The position numbers and the translations under genes are program-made. A DNA stretch of 62,475 nt from Anaerolineae bacterium. Its GTDB lineage: Bacteria; Chloroflexota; Anaerolineae; Aggregatilineales; Phototrophicaceae. Under the pieces are notes generated by a model that did not search any database, was not told the DNA's origin, and saw only the letters and a program-made list of their open reading frames with translations. The DNA lies in assembly GCA_023382675.1 (NCBI GenBank), contig JAHDWN010000003.1, positions 1,662 to 64,136 of the forward strand. Reading direction: 5' to 3'. This document shows, in pieces, positions 36,005 through 46,365 of this stretch. Numbering within the stretch: the first letter of the stretch is position 1; every line of letters begins with the position of its first letter.

Positions 36005-36523
36005 TCAGGCTTGCGAACGGGCAATACGATAGACGGCCATCGTCGTGTGATAATAGCGGTCGGTCGTGCCGGCGCAGCTCATGCCCAGGTGTTCGAGCAC
36101 GCGCAGTGAGGCGGCGTTCTCAGGCTGTGCCACGGCAATGATCGTGTCGAGCTTGAGCACGTCGAAGCTGTAAGCGAGCACCGCCCGCGCTGCTTCGGTC
36201 GCGTAGCCCTTGCCCCAGAAGGCGCTGCCGAGCGTGTAGCCAATCGCGACCTGATCGTCCAGATGATCCAGCCCAACGTCGCCGACAAACGCACCGGTCG
36301 CCCGCTCGATCAGCGCCTCGAAGCCGTAGCCATACTGCTCACCGTGATCGATGTAGCCCTGAAGTTCGGCGGCGGTCTCCGCGCGCGTTTTGGTCACGCC
36401 GCCGGGCAGATAGCGCATGACCGCTGGGTCGCTGTGGATGACGCGGTGATAAGCATCGACATCCGCCAGCGTGAACGGGCGGATGAGCAGGCGTTCGGTC
36501 GTGAGAATGGGTGGGACTTTCAC
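36005..36523 (-). CDS. GNAT N-acetyltransferase, RimJ/RimL type
   Basis: A 172-residue GNAT protein. It begins with TERLLIRPFTLADVDAYHRVI, which is typical of the RimJ/RimL group, and contains the acetyl-CoA site region IGYTLGSAFWGKGYATEAARAVL and PENAASLRVLEHLGM. It probably acetylates the N-terminus of a protein, perhaps a ribosomal protein, or a small amine. The GTG start overlaps the RimO stop by 4 bp (GTGA), so the two genes are translationally coupled. Confidence 0.9.
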   Translation of the reverse strand: MKVPPILTTERLLIRPFTLADVDAYHRVIHSDPAVMRYLPGGVTKTRAETAAELQGYIDHGEQYGYGFEALIERATGAFVGDVGLDHLDDQVAIGYTLGSAFWGKGYATEAARAVLAYSFDVLKLDTIIAVAQPENAASLRVLEHLGMSCAGTTDRYYHTTMAVYRIARSQA

Positions 36524-37947
36524 TTCAACATGCCTTCGCCGAAGATTTGCCCCGGCTGGATGACAATCGGCGCGCTTGTGTCGATGGTGCCGATCAGATC
36601 GTAGGTGGTCGCGCCGGTGATGCGCACCGAGACGATCTCGCCGACCGGCAGCTCGCCTTCGACGATCACGTAGCCGTCGATCTCCGGCGCATCGCGGTAG
36701 CTGCGCCCCAGGCTGATCGTGCCCTCGACCGGGTTGCCGTCTTCGTCTTCACCCTGGCCCTGGCCTTCGACCAGGATGTCGAGCCTCTTGCCGACGAAAG
36801 CCTGATTCTTCGCCAGGCTGATGCCCTGCTGCAGCTCCATCAGTTGTTCCCAGCGCGCTTCTTTCACATCGTCATCGACCGGGTTGGGCAGCAGCGCGCT
36901 CGGCGTGCCGATCTCGTGGCTGTATTTGAACGCGCCGACGCGGTCGAACCGCAAGTCTTTGACGAACTGGAGCAGGCCGTCGAACTCGGCCTCCGTCTCG
37001 CCGGGATAGCCGACGATGAAGGTCGTGCGCACAGCCAGATCCGGCATGGCGCGGCGCATGTTCGCCAGAGTCTCGTAGACCCATTCGATCTTGGCCGGGC
37101 GCTTCATGCGCAGCAGCGTGTCGCGATGTCCATGCTGGAGCGGGATGTCGAGATAGTGCAGCACCTGCGGGTGCTTCGCCATCGTTTCGATCAGGCGCGG
37201 CGTGACATAGCCGGGGTAAGCGTACATGACACGAATCCAGCGCAGATCCGGCGCAGCGGCGCAGATGGCGTCGAGCAGATGGGCCAGGCCGTCTTTCAGG
37301 CCCAGGTCATAGCCGTAGTCGGTGCTGTCCTGCGCGATCAGCATCACTTCTTTGACGCCCATCGCCTGGAGCTGCACCGCCTCGCGGACGACGCTCTCGA
37401 TGGGGCGGCTGACGGCTGTGCCCTTGATCTTGGGGATGGCGCAGAAGGCGCACGGGCGGCGGCAGCCATCGGCGATCTTGAGGTAGGCGCTCGCACCCTG
37501 CACGCTGGCGCGCAGCACACCGCGCTCGTCCAGCCCGACAGTCGGCGCGTCGGTCGGCAGGTGATAGAGCGGCTCTGGATGCTTACGCGCGCGCAGGCGG
37601 CTGATGAAATCGAAGATGTCCATCCAGCGGCGCGTGCCGATCACGCCGTCCAGCCCCGGCACTTCCTGCACCAGCATGTCGCCGTAGCGCTGCGCCAGGC
37701 AGCCCGCCGCGATGACCATCTGATCCTTGCGGCGGCCGTCGACCAGGTCGCGCAGCGCGTCGATGCTCTCCTGCTTGGCCGCGTCGATGAAGCCGCAGGT
37801 GTTGACGATCAGGACTTCGGCTTTGTTCGGATCGCCGACGCCGCGCATCCCATTGTGATCGAGCACCTGGGCGATGCTCTCGCTATCGACGGTGTTCTTC
37901 GAACAGCCAAGGCTGAGCAGGTAGTAGTTGTTCTTGCGCGCTGCCAC
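36520..37947 (-). CDS. rimO: Ribosomal protein S12 methylthiotransferase
   Basis: A 475-residue RimO, which adds a methylthio group to Asp88 of ribosomal protein S12 using radical SAM chemistry. The UPF0004 domain opens with LLSLGCSKNTVDSE, and the second and third Cys lie in IVNTCGFI and AAGCLAQRY. The radical-SAM cluster motif is CRRPCAFC (CxxxCxxC), within a TIM barrel that ends near SLAKNQAFVGK. A TRAM domain (LDILVEGQG, DAPEIDGYVIV) closes the protein. The start is GTG. Coupling to a RimJ/L-like acetyltransferase gene suggests a shared ribosome-modification theme; that is an inference. Confidence 0.95.
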   Translation of the reverse strand: MAARKNNYYLLSLGCSKNTVDSESIAQVLDHNGMRGVGDPNKAEVLIVNTCGFIDAAKQESIDALRDLVDGRRKDQMVIAAGCLAQRYGDMLVQEVPGLDGVIGTRRWMDIFDFISRLRARKHPEPLYHLPTDAPTVGLDERGVLRASVQGASAYLKIADGCRRPCAFCAIPKIKGTAVSRPIESVVREAVQLQAMGVKEVMLIAQDSTDYGYDLGLKDGLAHLLDAICAAAPDLRWIRVMYAYPGYVTPRLIETMAKHPQVLHYLDIPLQHGHRDTLLRMKRPAKIEWVYETLANMRRAMPDLAVRTTFIVGYPGETEAEFDGLLQFVKDLRFDRVGAFKYSHEIGTPSALLPNPVDDDVKEARWEQLMELQQGISLAKNQAFVGKRLDILVEGQGQGEDEDGNPVEGTISLGRSYRDAPEIDGYVIVEGELPVGEIVSVRITGATTYDLIGTIDTSAPIVIQPGQIFGEGMLK

Positions 37948-38113
37948 CAGGGTGGGTCTCCGTTTGCATGTCTCGTCAGGGATTGTACGGCATTATAGAC
38001 GAAGGCTGTCCATAATCGTACGGGCGAATCATGCTGTTACGAAAGGTGTACAACTAGCGCAACGTTTGAATCTGACTTAACGTATTAAGATAAAGAAAAA
38101 CTGGGGGCACAAG

Positions 38114-38596
38114 ATGACACAAAATATCGACTATGATGCTGTTCGGCGCGACGTTGAGGTATTGGTCAAACGGCGCAAGACGACGTCCCGCTGGATCTTC
38201 CTGGGCGTCAGTTGCCTGTTGTTTGTCATCTTTTCCAGCATCGCCTGGAGTGTGTTTGCCGATAACCCACCTGCCAACGATGATGTCACCGCAGCGGTCA
38301 TCATGATGAGTGTGGGCTGGATCGTGGCATTGATCTTCCAGTTCATCTCGGCATTGTTCGATACCAGGGCAGTGGAAGAAAGTCTGCGCCAGCAGGTCGC
38401 CGCACAGGTGATTGGCAAACACCTCCTGGATTTGGGCACAGATGCGACCGAACTCGACGAGAAGCGCAAACGTATCTACAGTCTGAGCGACGACGGCGAG
38501 CTGGAAGTCGTGCCGGATGCGTTGCCCATCGAAGACACGCAGGATGTGACCAAAGATCTGCGCGACCTTCAGCGCGACCGCAAGCGGCAAAGCTAA
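38114..38596 (+). CDS. Two-helix membrane protein of unknown function
   Basis: 160 residues with two membrane helices, about 28-50 and 60-82, and a charged cytoplasmic tail rich in Lys and Asp with likely coiled-coil character (EESLRQQVAAQVIGKHLL). This is the simple 2TM-domain type of small protein. GGGGG precedes the ATG. It is followed by a Uma2 gene with its own TATAAT box, so co-transcription is not obvious. Function is unknown. Confidence 0.72.
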   Translation: MTQNIDYDAVRRDVEVLVKRRKTTSRWIFLGVSCLLFVIFSSIAWSVFADNPPANDDVTAAVIMMSVGWIVALIFQFISALFDTRAVEESLRQQVAAQVIGKHLLDLGTDATELDEKRKRIYSLSDDGELEVVPDALPIEDTQDVTKDLRDLQRDRKRQS

Positions 38597-38601
38597 AATG
38601 C

Positions 38602-38607
38602 TATAAT
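38602..38607 (+). promoter_or_regulatory. Candidate -10 box TATAAT for the second Uma2 gene
   Basis: A perfect TATAAT lies 29 bp upstream of the Uma2 start codon; the -35 region is poor. Confidence 0.4.
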
Positions 38608-38636
38608 ATCAGCGTCGCCAGAGTGGAGACTGCGCC

Positions 38637-39203
38637 ATGCTTGCTGAACAAAAGAAGCTGATCACCATGGCAGAGTATGATGTTTTTCTCGGTCAACCGG
38701 AGAACGAGGATCGGCTTTTCGAGTTGATCAATGGGGAGATCGTCGAAAAAGTGACCAACGAAGAACACGCCATCATTGCCTCTCAGGTTCATGGTGAGTT
38801 GTATGTGTTTCTCAAAACCAATCCGCTAGGACGCCTTAAGATTGAAGCGCGCCATCGCCTTCCGGCTGACGAACACAACGATCGCATCCCTGACATCTCG
38901 TTCACTCGTGAGGAGAATCTGCAACCGGTGGTGAGCAAAGGCGCAATCATGCAGATGCCCGATCTTGCTATCGAAATCAAGCCGCCGCGTGATTCGTATA
39001 CCAGAATGCGTGAGAAAGCGGCTTATTATCTGGCAAACGGTGTGCAAATGGTGTGGTTGATTTTCCCTGAAAAGCGGTTTGTCGAAGTTCACCACGCCGA
39101 GGCCGACATCGAAGTGCTGACCCTGACCGACGACGATGTAATCGGCGGCGGCTCGCTCTTGCCCGGTTTCACCTTGTCATTGCAGGACGTTTTCAAACGT
39201 TAG
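38637..39203 (+). CDS. Uma2-family restriction-endonuclease-fold protein
   Basis: A 188-residue Uma2 protein. The PD-(D/E)xK-like core is DRIPDISFTRE, then LAIEIKPPRDSYTRMREKAAYYLANG, with Lys in the REK. The usual WLIFPEKRFVEVH follows. A GGAG element about 10 bases upstream supports the ATG at 38637. It ends 12 bp before an ADP-ribosylglycohydrolase gene on the same strand. The role is not known for the family; the pairing with ADP-ribose chemistry is noted as a finding. Confidence 0.88.
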   Translation: MLAEQKKLITMAEYDVFLGQPENEDRLFELINGEIVEKVTNEEHAIIASQVHGELYVFLKTNPLGRLKIEARHRLPADEHNDRIPDISFTREENLQPVVSKGAIMQMPDLAIEIKPPRDSYTRMREKAAYYLANGVQMVWLIFPEKRFVEVHHAEADIEVLTLTDDDVIGGGSLLPGFTLSLQDVFKR

Positions 39204-39215
39204 GCGATTTCAGCA

Positions 39216-40127
39216 ATGGCCGATTCAGATCAGATTCGCATCGCTCGCGCCCGTGAAGCGCTCGAAGGCTTGTCCGTTGGCGATGCTTTCGGCGAATTAT
39301 TCATTCGTGTTGGCTCTTATCGAGCAGCCTCTTACATCCAGTATCGACAAACACCACTGGCGATGGGCTGGATGTGGACGGATGACACCAACATGGCGCT
39401 GTCGATCTATCAGGAACTGCGCCAGCACGGCGCGATCGATCAGGATCGGTTGGCGCAGAGCTTTGCCGCGCATTTCGAACCCACACGCGGGTATGGCGCG
39501 GGCGCGATTCGTCTGTTGATGAATATCCGGCAAGGCGCGCCCTGGCGACAATCAGCGCGCACGATGTTTGGCGGGCAGGGTTCGTATGGCAATGGCGGGG
39601 CGATGCGCATCGCCCCGTTGGGAGCATATTTCGCCGACGATCTGACGCAGTGTGCCGATCAGGCGCGGTTGGCGACCGAAGTTACCCATGCGCACCCCGA
39701 AGGCGTTGCCGGTGGCGTTGCGGTGGCGCTGGCGGCGGCAGTGGCGACCCGGCTGCGTGGAGAACCGACGCCGGATCGCCGCACCTTTCTCGACCTGATC
39801 CTGCCGCACGTGCCGGAGAGCATCGTCCGCGAAAAGATCCGCCATGCCCGCGAACTTGCGCTGGATGCGTCGATGCAGTTAGCGGCCTCCGTGCTCGGCA
39901 ATGGCGGCCAGATCAGCGCGCAAGACACGGTCGGCTACTGCGTGTGGTGCGCGGGCGAGCAACTCGCCAACTACGAGGAGGCGCTGTGGCTGACGGCGAG
40001 CGCAGGTGGCGACGTGGACACCAACTGCGCCATCGTCGGCGGGATCGTCGCCGCTCACATCGGGATGGATGGTATTCCCCAATCATCCCGCGATGCGCGC
40101 GAACCGCTGCCCAATTGGGCGCTCTGA
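39216..40127 (+). CDS. ADP-ribosylglycohydrolase
   Basis: A 303-residue DraG-like enzyme that removes ADP-ribose from target residues or related compounds. The two metal-binding motifs are in place: MGWMWTDDTNMALSIY, with the TDD, near residue 50, and SAGGDVDTNCAIVGGIVAA, with the DxDT, near residue 264. GGAMRIAPLG is also conserved. Substrate, protein or small molecule, cannot be read from the sequence. Close behind the Uma2 gene, it probably shares its transcript. It converges on the PaaK-like gene with only 3 bp between the ends. Confidence 0.9.
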   Translation: MADSDQIRIARAREALEGLSVGDAFGELFIRVGSYRAASYIQYRQTPLAMGWMWTDDTNMALSIYQELRQHGAIDQDRLAQSFAAHFEPTRGYGAGAIRLLMNIRQGAPWRQSARTMFGGQGSYGNGGAMRIAPLGAYFADDLTQCADQARLATEVTHAHPEGVAGGVAVALAAAVATRLRGEPTPDRRTFLDLILPHVPESIVREKIRHARELALDASMQLAASVLGNGGQISAQDTVGYCVWCAGEQLANYEEALWLTASAGGDVDTNCAIVGGIVAAHIGMDGIPQSSRDAREPLPNWAL

Positions 40128-40130
40128 CGC

Positions 40131-41345
40131 CTACCTCCAGTCGCGCGCGTCCTTAACCATCCGCTGCGCAGTATCGATGACACCGGGCGGCACGACCTGC
40201 ACGACGTCCACGCGCAGCCGCGCCATCGACTGCACGTGCGCTTTGACGGCCTCCTCGACATCCGCATGCGCATATTCGGGCAGTAATTCGACGTTGACCG
40301 TCAGCACGTCGCGGTTCTCGACGCGCGTGACGACTGCCTGCGCGTGTTTGATCTGCGGCACGCGCCCGATGGCCGCCAGAATCTGATTCGGATGCAGGAA
40401 CATGCCGCGCACTTTGATCGCGTCTCCGCTGCGCCCGAACAGGCCGAGTAACTGCTGCCCGCCGCCGCAGCGCGGATCAGGCTGTGGCGCGAGCGCCCCC
40501 AGGTCGCCCGTGCCGAAGCGGATCAACGGGTAGCGCGTATTGAACGTTGTGACGACGATCTCGCCGACACTGCCCGGCTCGACCGGCTGGCCGGTGTCCG
40601 GATCGCAGCATTCGACGTAGACGTGCTGCGACAGGCAGAATCCCTCGACGCCGTCCATTGTGTAGCCGATGAAGCCCAGATCCGCCGTCCCGTAGGCGGA
40701 GGTCGTCTTCATGCCATACTCGCCCTCGAAGCGCTGGCGTTGGGCGGCGGTGTAAGGTTCGGCGGAGAAGAGCGCCTTCTTGATGCTGACCAGCTCCGGC
40801 GGGATGCCCAGGGCAGGTGCTTTGTCGAGCAGCGTCATCAAGAAGCTGGGCTGGCCGACGAAGCCGGTTACGTTCAGCGCCATCATCATCATCACCTGAA
40901 GCTCGGTGTTGCCGGGACCGGTCGGGATGACCGTCGCGCCACAGGCACGCAGCGCTTCGTCGATCAGCAGACCGGCAGGCGTCAAGTGATACATGAATGT
41001 GTTCAGCACCCGGTCGCCAGGGCCGAAGCCGACGTAATGAAATGGCGCGAGCGCGGCTTCCGGATCATCCGACGGCGGCTGCGGATCGTAGATCGGCCCC
41101 GGCGAGATGTAGATACGCGGCAGATCTTCAATCGGGATGGTCAGGAAGCCGCCGAACGGTGGATTCGCCTGATGAATTTCAACGAGACGATCTTTACTGG
41201 TGACGGGGACGCGGGCGAGGTCGGCGGCGGTGCGGATGTCATTCGGCGTGACGCGCGCGCCGTCCATGATCTGGCGGATGGCGGGTGCATATTCGTAAGC
41301 GGTCGAGACAAGCTCGTGAATGCGTTGGTCTAGTTGATCGGTCAC
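40131..41345 (-). CDS. Phenylacetate-CoA ligase-like AMP-forming ligase
   Basis: A 404-residue ANL-superfamily ligase of the PaaK type. It contains SAYGTADLGFIGYT, then GEIVVTTFNTRYPLIRFGTGDLG and FGRSGDAIKVRGMFLHPNQIL, and the C-terminal domain ends with a Lys in MVKDARDW. It should form an acyl-adenylate and then a CoA thioester of an aromatic or other carboxylate. The start is GTG with AGGA upstream. It is the last gene of the Liv-type transporter cluster, which includes a second AMP-ligase further upstream. Confidence 0.88.
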   Translation of the reverse strand: MTDQLDQRIHELVSTAYEYAPAIRQIMDGARVTPNDIRTAADLARVPVTSKDRLVEIHQANPPFGGFLTIPIEDLPRIYISPGPIYDPQPPSDDPEAALAPFHYVGFGPGDRVLNTFMYHLTPAGLLIDEALRACGATVIPTGPGNTELQVMMMMALNVTGFVGQPSFLMTLLDKAPALGIPPELVSIKKALFSAEPYTAAQRQRFEGEYGMKTTSAYGTADLGFIGYTMDGVEGFCLSQHVYVECCDPDTGQPVEPGSVGEIVVTTFNTRYPLIRFGTGDLGALAPQPDPRCGGGQQLLGLFGRSGDAIKVRGMFLHPNQILAAIGRVPQIKHAQAVVTRVENRDVLTVNVELLPEYAHADVEEAVKAHVQSMARLRVDVVQVVPPGVIDTAQRMVKDARDWR

Positions 41346-41383
41346 TAAATCCTATCCCTTCATTCAATCGACAAGTATTTTCA

Positions 41384-41530
41384 CTAAAACAGTTCAAATG
41401 TGCGTGTATTGATCGCCGACATCATGAAACTCAGGCCGAAGAGTCCGAAGAACCCGAACACAAACAGCGCAATTGGCAGCGGGATCACACCGATCATCAC
41501 GAGCAGCAGCAACAGGAGCAGAAGAGCCAT
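41384..41530 (-). CDS. 48-residue hydrophobic membrane peptide in the liv cluster
   Basis: The frame reads MALLLLLLLLVMIGVIPLP, then ALFVFGFFGLFGLSFMM and ends NTRTFELF. It is almost entirely one or two hydrophobic helices with a short polar tail. A strong Shine-Dalgarno (GGAGGGGG) lies four bases before the ATG at 41530, which supports translation despite the small size. It sits between livF and the PaaK-like ligase in the same orientation. It may be a small accessory subunit of the transporter; nothing in the sequence shows this directly. Confidence 0.65.
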   Translation of the reverse strand: MALLLLLLLLVMIGVIPLPIALFVFGFFGLFGLSFMMSAINTRTFELF

Positions 41531-41602
41531 ACATCCCCCTCCATTTTCTGATACCGGAGGCAGACTATAGCCAATCTGCGGGTGAAATCACAACGATGAA
41601 AC

Positions 41603-42397
41603 TCACCCCAGCCAGCGCTTGCGGCGCTTATAATGCTTAACATCGCGGTAGCTCTTGCGCTCGCCAAGCTGGTTCAGGCCCAGGTAGAATTCTTTGATGT
41701 CTTCGTTTTCGGCGAGCTGATCCGCCGGGCCGTCGAGCACGATGCGCCCGTTCTCCATGACGTAGCCGTAATCGACGATGCTGAGCGCCGCGCGCGCGTT
41801 CTGCTCGACCAGCAAGACGGACATGCCCTCTTTCTGGTTGATGTCGCGCACAATGTGGAAGATCTCCTGCACGAGCAGCGGCGCGAGGCCGAGCGACGGC
41901 TCATCCAGCATCATCAGCCGGGGATGCCCCATCAGCGCCCGCCCGATGACGAGCATCTGCTGCTCGCCGCCGCTGAGATAGCCCGCCGTGCGCCCGCGCA
42001 TCTCGCGCAGACGCGGGAAATACTCGTAAACGCGCTCCAGATCCTGGCGCATGTAGCGCCCGCTCTCGAAGACCTGTGCGCCCAGGCGCAAGTTCTCCTC
42101 GACCGAGAGATGCCCGAACAGCGGGCGGCCTTCGATCACCTGGATGATGCCGCGGCGGACGATGTCTTCGGTGTTGAGCTTCTCGATACGCGTGTCGTCC
42201 CAGACGATGCTGCCGCGCGTGACTTCGCCGAGTTCGGCGCTGAGCAGACCGCTGATCGCCTTGAGCGTCGTCGATTTGCCCGCGCCGTTTGCGCCGAGCA
42301 GCGCCACGACCTGCCCCGGCTCGACGTTGAACGACACGCCGCGCAGAACGAGAATGACGCTGTTGTAAATGACTTCGATATTGTTGACGGATAGCAT
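41603..42397 (-). CDS. livF: Branched-chain amino-acid-type ABC transporter ATP-binding protein LivF
   Basis: A 264-residue ABC ATPase. Walker A is LLGANGAGKSTTLK, the signature is YLSGGEQQMLVIGRAL, and Walker B is LMMLDEPSLGLAP, with the LivF-type GLAP ending. The ATG at 42397 follows GAGGGG, which decides it over a TTG one codon earlier. It partners LivG (51031-51807) and the permeases LivH and LivM of the same cluster, from which it is separated by a binding-protein gene, treS and a GNAT gene. The substrate is probably a carboxylate rather than an amino acid, given the ligases. Confidence 0.93.
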   Translation of the reverse strand: MLSVNNIEVIYNSVILVLRGVSFNVEPGQVVALLGANGAGKSTTLKAISGLLSAELGEVTRGSIVWDDTRIEKLNTEDIVRRGIIQVIEGRPLFGHLSVEENLRLGAQVFESGRYMRQDLERVYEYFPRLREMRGRTAGYLSGGEQQMLVIGRALMGHPRLMMLDEPSLGLAPLLVQEIFHIVRDINQKEGMSVLLVEQNARAALSIVDYGYVMENGRIVLDGPADQLAENEDIKEFYLGLNQLGERKSYRDVKHYKRRKRWLG

Positions 42398-42411
42398 CAA
42401 AAACCCCTCAT

Positions 42412-42999
42412 CTATTCACTCTTTGTCGGTGTGGGTGGCGTCAGCTTGCGCTTCATGAAGACGACCACGTCGCCGCGCTCCACGTCGTCGTTGCTGTAGA
42501 ACGACAGATCGACACTGTCGATGCTAAAGCCGACGCGCCGGTAAAAGCGGATGGCCGGCACGTTGGTCGTGCTCGTTTCGACGCTGATCACGCGCAGCCC
42601 GGCGGCGGCAGCCCGCTGGGTCAGCGCCTCCATCATGCGCCGCCCGCTGCCGCGCCCGCGATACGCCCTCTCCAGGTGGAATTCCCACACCAGCAGCGTC
42701 CCGTTCCAGGCCTGCGCATCGGCAATGGCCGCGCCAATCAGCCGATCCCCCGCCTCGCTGTCATACACGCCGAGCGACAGCCCGTGCGCCAGCACCTCCT
42801 GATAATACTCGACCACGTCCGGCGTGCGCCGAAACGGCAGTGTGATCGGCGTGTCGAGCGCGCGCAGCGTGAGGGTGATGGCCGTGCGGGAGTCGCTGTC
42901 TTCGCGCGCCACGTCGTAGACATGCGCCGACGTGTAGCTGGGCGCGATGCGTTCCAGATCGGCGATCTCCACTCGTTCCAGCGTGCGAATCTCGATCAT
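42412..42999 (-). CDS. GNAT N-acetyltransferase
   Basis: A GNAT protein of about 195 residues. The acetyl-CoA-binding region is EFHLERAYRGRGSGRRMMEALTQRAAAAGLRVISVET, with the R-x2-G-x-G/A pattern, and the C-terminal part contains TTNVPAIRFYRRVGF. I give the ATG at 42999; a GTG at 43035 is possible and would add twelve residues. It lies between the treS and livF genes, 37 bp after treS. The acceptor substrate is unknown, and it is not an expected part of a Liv cluster. Confidence 0.85.
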   Translation of the reverse strand: MIEIRTLERVEIADLERIAPSYTSAHVYDVAREDSDSRTAITLTLRALDTPITLPFRRTPDVVEYYQEVLAHGLSLGVYDSEAGDRLIGAAIADAQAWNGTLLVWEFHLERAYRGRGSGRRMMEALTQRAAAAGLRVISVETSTTNVPAIRFYRRVGFSIDSVDLSFYSNDDVERGDVVVFMKRKLTPPTPTKSE

Positions 43000-43036
43000 C
43001 GGCCGCGCCCACCCCCGCGCTCGCGGCTGTGCCACG

Positions 43037-44668
<1,632 letters not shown>

Positions 44669-44715
44669 AGTTTTTTTCGCAGCTATGCAGTAGGTCGTTG
44701 CCCGTCCTAAGACAC

Positions 44716-44746
44716 GAGGATGGGATGAATCGTTCACCCCATCCTC
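44716..44746 (-). terminator. Stem-loop between the binding-protein and treS genes
   Basis: GAGGATGGG (44716-44724) pairs with CCCATCCTC (44738-44746), extended by an inner TGAA/TTCA stem. In the operon direction no clear T-run follows, so this may be a partial terminator or a stabiliser of the upstream binding-protein mRNA. Confidence 0.5.
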
Positions 44747-44815
44747 ATATCGTTCTTTCTTTACACACTATGTTAGCGAGACTGAGGCGCCAACACAATG
44801 ATTGTCACCCGCGAG

Positions 44816-46213
44816 TTACATCCCTGGCACGTCCATGCCGCCTGGGCGCAGATCCGGTGTCAGCTCGAAGTCTGTCAGCGGCACGATCACCGGCAGGTAG
44901 GCTTCGGTGCCATCCGGCAGCGGCAGCTTGAACGCATCGTCGCCGCTCGAAGCCACGCCGCTGAGATCGGTGTTGGCGAACATCATCATCGCCAGCCGAT
45001 TCATCGTGTCATCACGGATTTCCCCGCTCTTGTAGTCGAGCGTGTACAGCCCCATCGGCGAGTAAACCATGCCGTTCAGTGTTTCCTGGATGGCCGCGCC
45101 ATCGACCGCATCCAGGCTGCCGACGCGGTTGACCGTCTGTGCATACAGTTCGATGTAGGTGTCGACGGTTCCCCAACCGAGCAGGTAAGCGATGTTGCGG
45201 TTCTGCGGCGCAACTTCCTTCTCATCGGCAATTGATGTGATCAATTCGATGGCGGGAACGTCAGTCTCTGTCCACCAGCGGAAGGGCATCGAGCCGATGA
45301 TACCGTTGACCGCGGGCAGCCCGTCAGAACCGAGCGCCGTGCGGCTGAGCAGACCGACTGACGTATCGAGCGTCCAGTTGACGCCTGCCAGCCTGACATC
45401 ATCTTCCAGACCGAGATCGACCAGCGTGCGCGCGACAGCGACCGGGCCGCTGGCAAGCGTGTTGGTGTAGAGGATGTTCGCGCCGGCGTCGACCAGGTTC
45501 TGGACGTTGGTCGTGATGTCGGTGGCGGTCGGCAGGAAGTATTCCGGCGTCTCCAGCACGGTCACGCCCTGCTCGGCGCAGTAACCGATGGCTTCCGGCG
45601 TGAAGGCGGCCTCACCGAACGCGCCCGGCCAGCTAATGTAGCCGATGACCGGATCAGGAAACTGATCGGCATTCGCGCCGATGTAACGGCAGAACATGCC
45701 GAACTGATCAACGTAGAGCGGGTTGGTGGCATAGATCCAGCCAGGCGTCTGGCCGTCTTCGCCATACAGGCCTTCGACCGAACCGGCGGAGATCATGACC
45801 GGAATCTCATCTTCCGCGACCTGATCGCGCAGCAGTTCCGCATCCGGCGAGGCGTAGAGCACCAGCAGATCCGGCTTTGGATCGAGCGTCGAGTAGTAAT
45901 CATAGTGCGCCTGTGTTTGCGTCAGGTCGCCGCCGGTATCGCGGTTGTCCTGGGCCAGCGTCGCGCCGCAAGCACCGCCGCGTGCATTGAAATACTCGAT
46001 GGCATCGGCGATGCCCGCCAGCAGCGGCTGGGTGATGAAGGCATACGACGCGCTGATGTCGCCAAAGTGGTAGATAGTGATCGTCTCACCGGTCAGGTCA
46101 ACGTCACAGGCGGTGTGCTCGATCCAATCGGGCAGGCTTTCCTGAGCGCTGACCGGCAGCGCCAGCAGCGTGCCAAGCGCAAGCACAAGCAGGATAAGGG
46201 CTAGTTTTCGCAT
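44816..46213 (-). CDS. Liv-type ABC transporter substrate-binding protein
   Basis: A 465-residue Peripla_BP_6 (branched-chain amino acid/amide type) binding protein. The ATG at 46213 gives the signal peptide MRKLALILLVLALGTLLALPVSAQES with cleavage at SAQ. The mature part opens with ETITIYHFGDISASYAF and has RDTGGDLTQTQAHYDYYS and WPGAFGEAAFTPEAIGYC. It is long for the group and may bind aromatic or other carboxylates. Its cognate permeases and ATPases are in the same cluster. Confidence 0.9.
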   Translation of the reverse strand: MRKLALILLVLALGTLLALPVSAQESLPDWIEHTACDVDLTGETITIYHFGDISASYAFITQPLLAGIADAIEYFNARGGACGATLAQDNRDTGGDLTQTQAHYDYYSTLDPKPDLLVLYASPDAELLRDQVAEDEIPVMISAGSVEGLYGEDGQTPGWIYATNPLYVDQFGMFCRYIGANADQFPDPVIGYISWPGAFGEAAFTPEAIGYCAEQGVTVLETPEYFLPTATDITTNVQNLVDAGANILYTNTLASGPVAVARTLVDLGLEDDVRLAGVNWTLDTSVGLLSRTALGSDGLPAVNGIIGSMPFRWWTETDVPAIELITSIADEKEVAPQNRNIAYLLGWGTVDTYIELYAQTVNRVGSLDAVDGAAIQETLNGMVYSPMGLYTLDYKSGEIRDDTMNRLAMMMFANTDLSGVASSGDDAFKLPLPDGTEAYLPVIVPLTDFELTPDLRPGGMDVPGM

Positions 46214-46365
46214 GGTTGTGTGTTCCTTTCCATAACAAAGCGCAATCGACATCTCGTTATTCGATGGGTGATCTCTGCAATCACGCTCCTTTCTCTGCCT
46301 CACTCAGTTTCGCCCGCTCATGGGGCGAATGGGTCATTGGAAGGACATCCCCGCCATGCGTCGGA

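Noticed and set aside
41285-41551. 88-codon plus-strand frame between livF and the PaaK-like gene
   Set aside because: It is antisense to the 48-residue membrane peptide, which has a strong Shine-Dalgarno, and its own translation is low-complexity Gln/Glu/His with no start signal.
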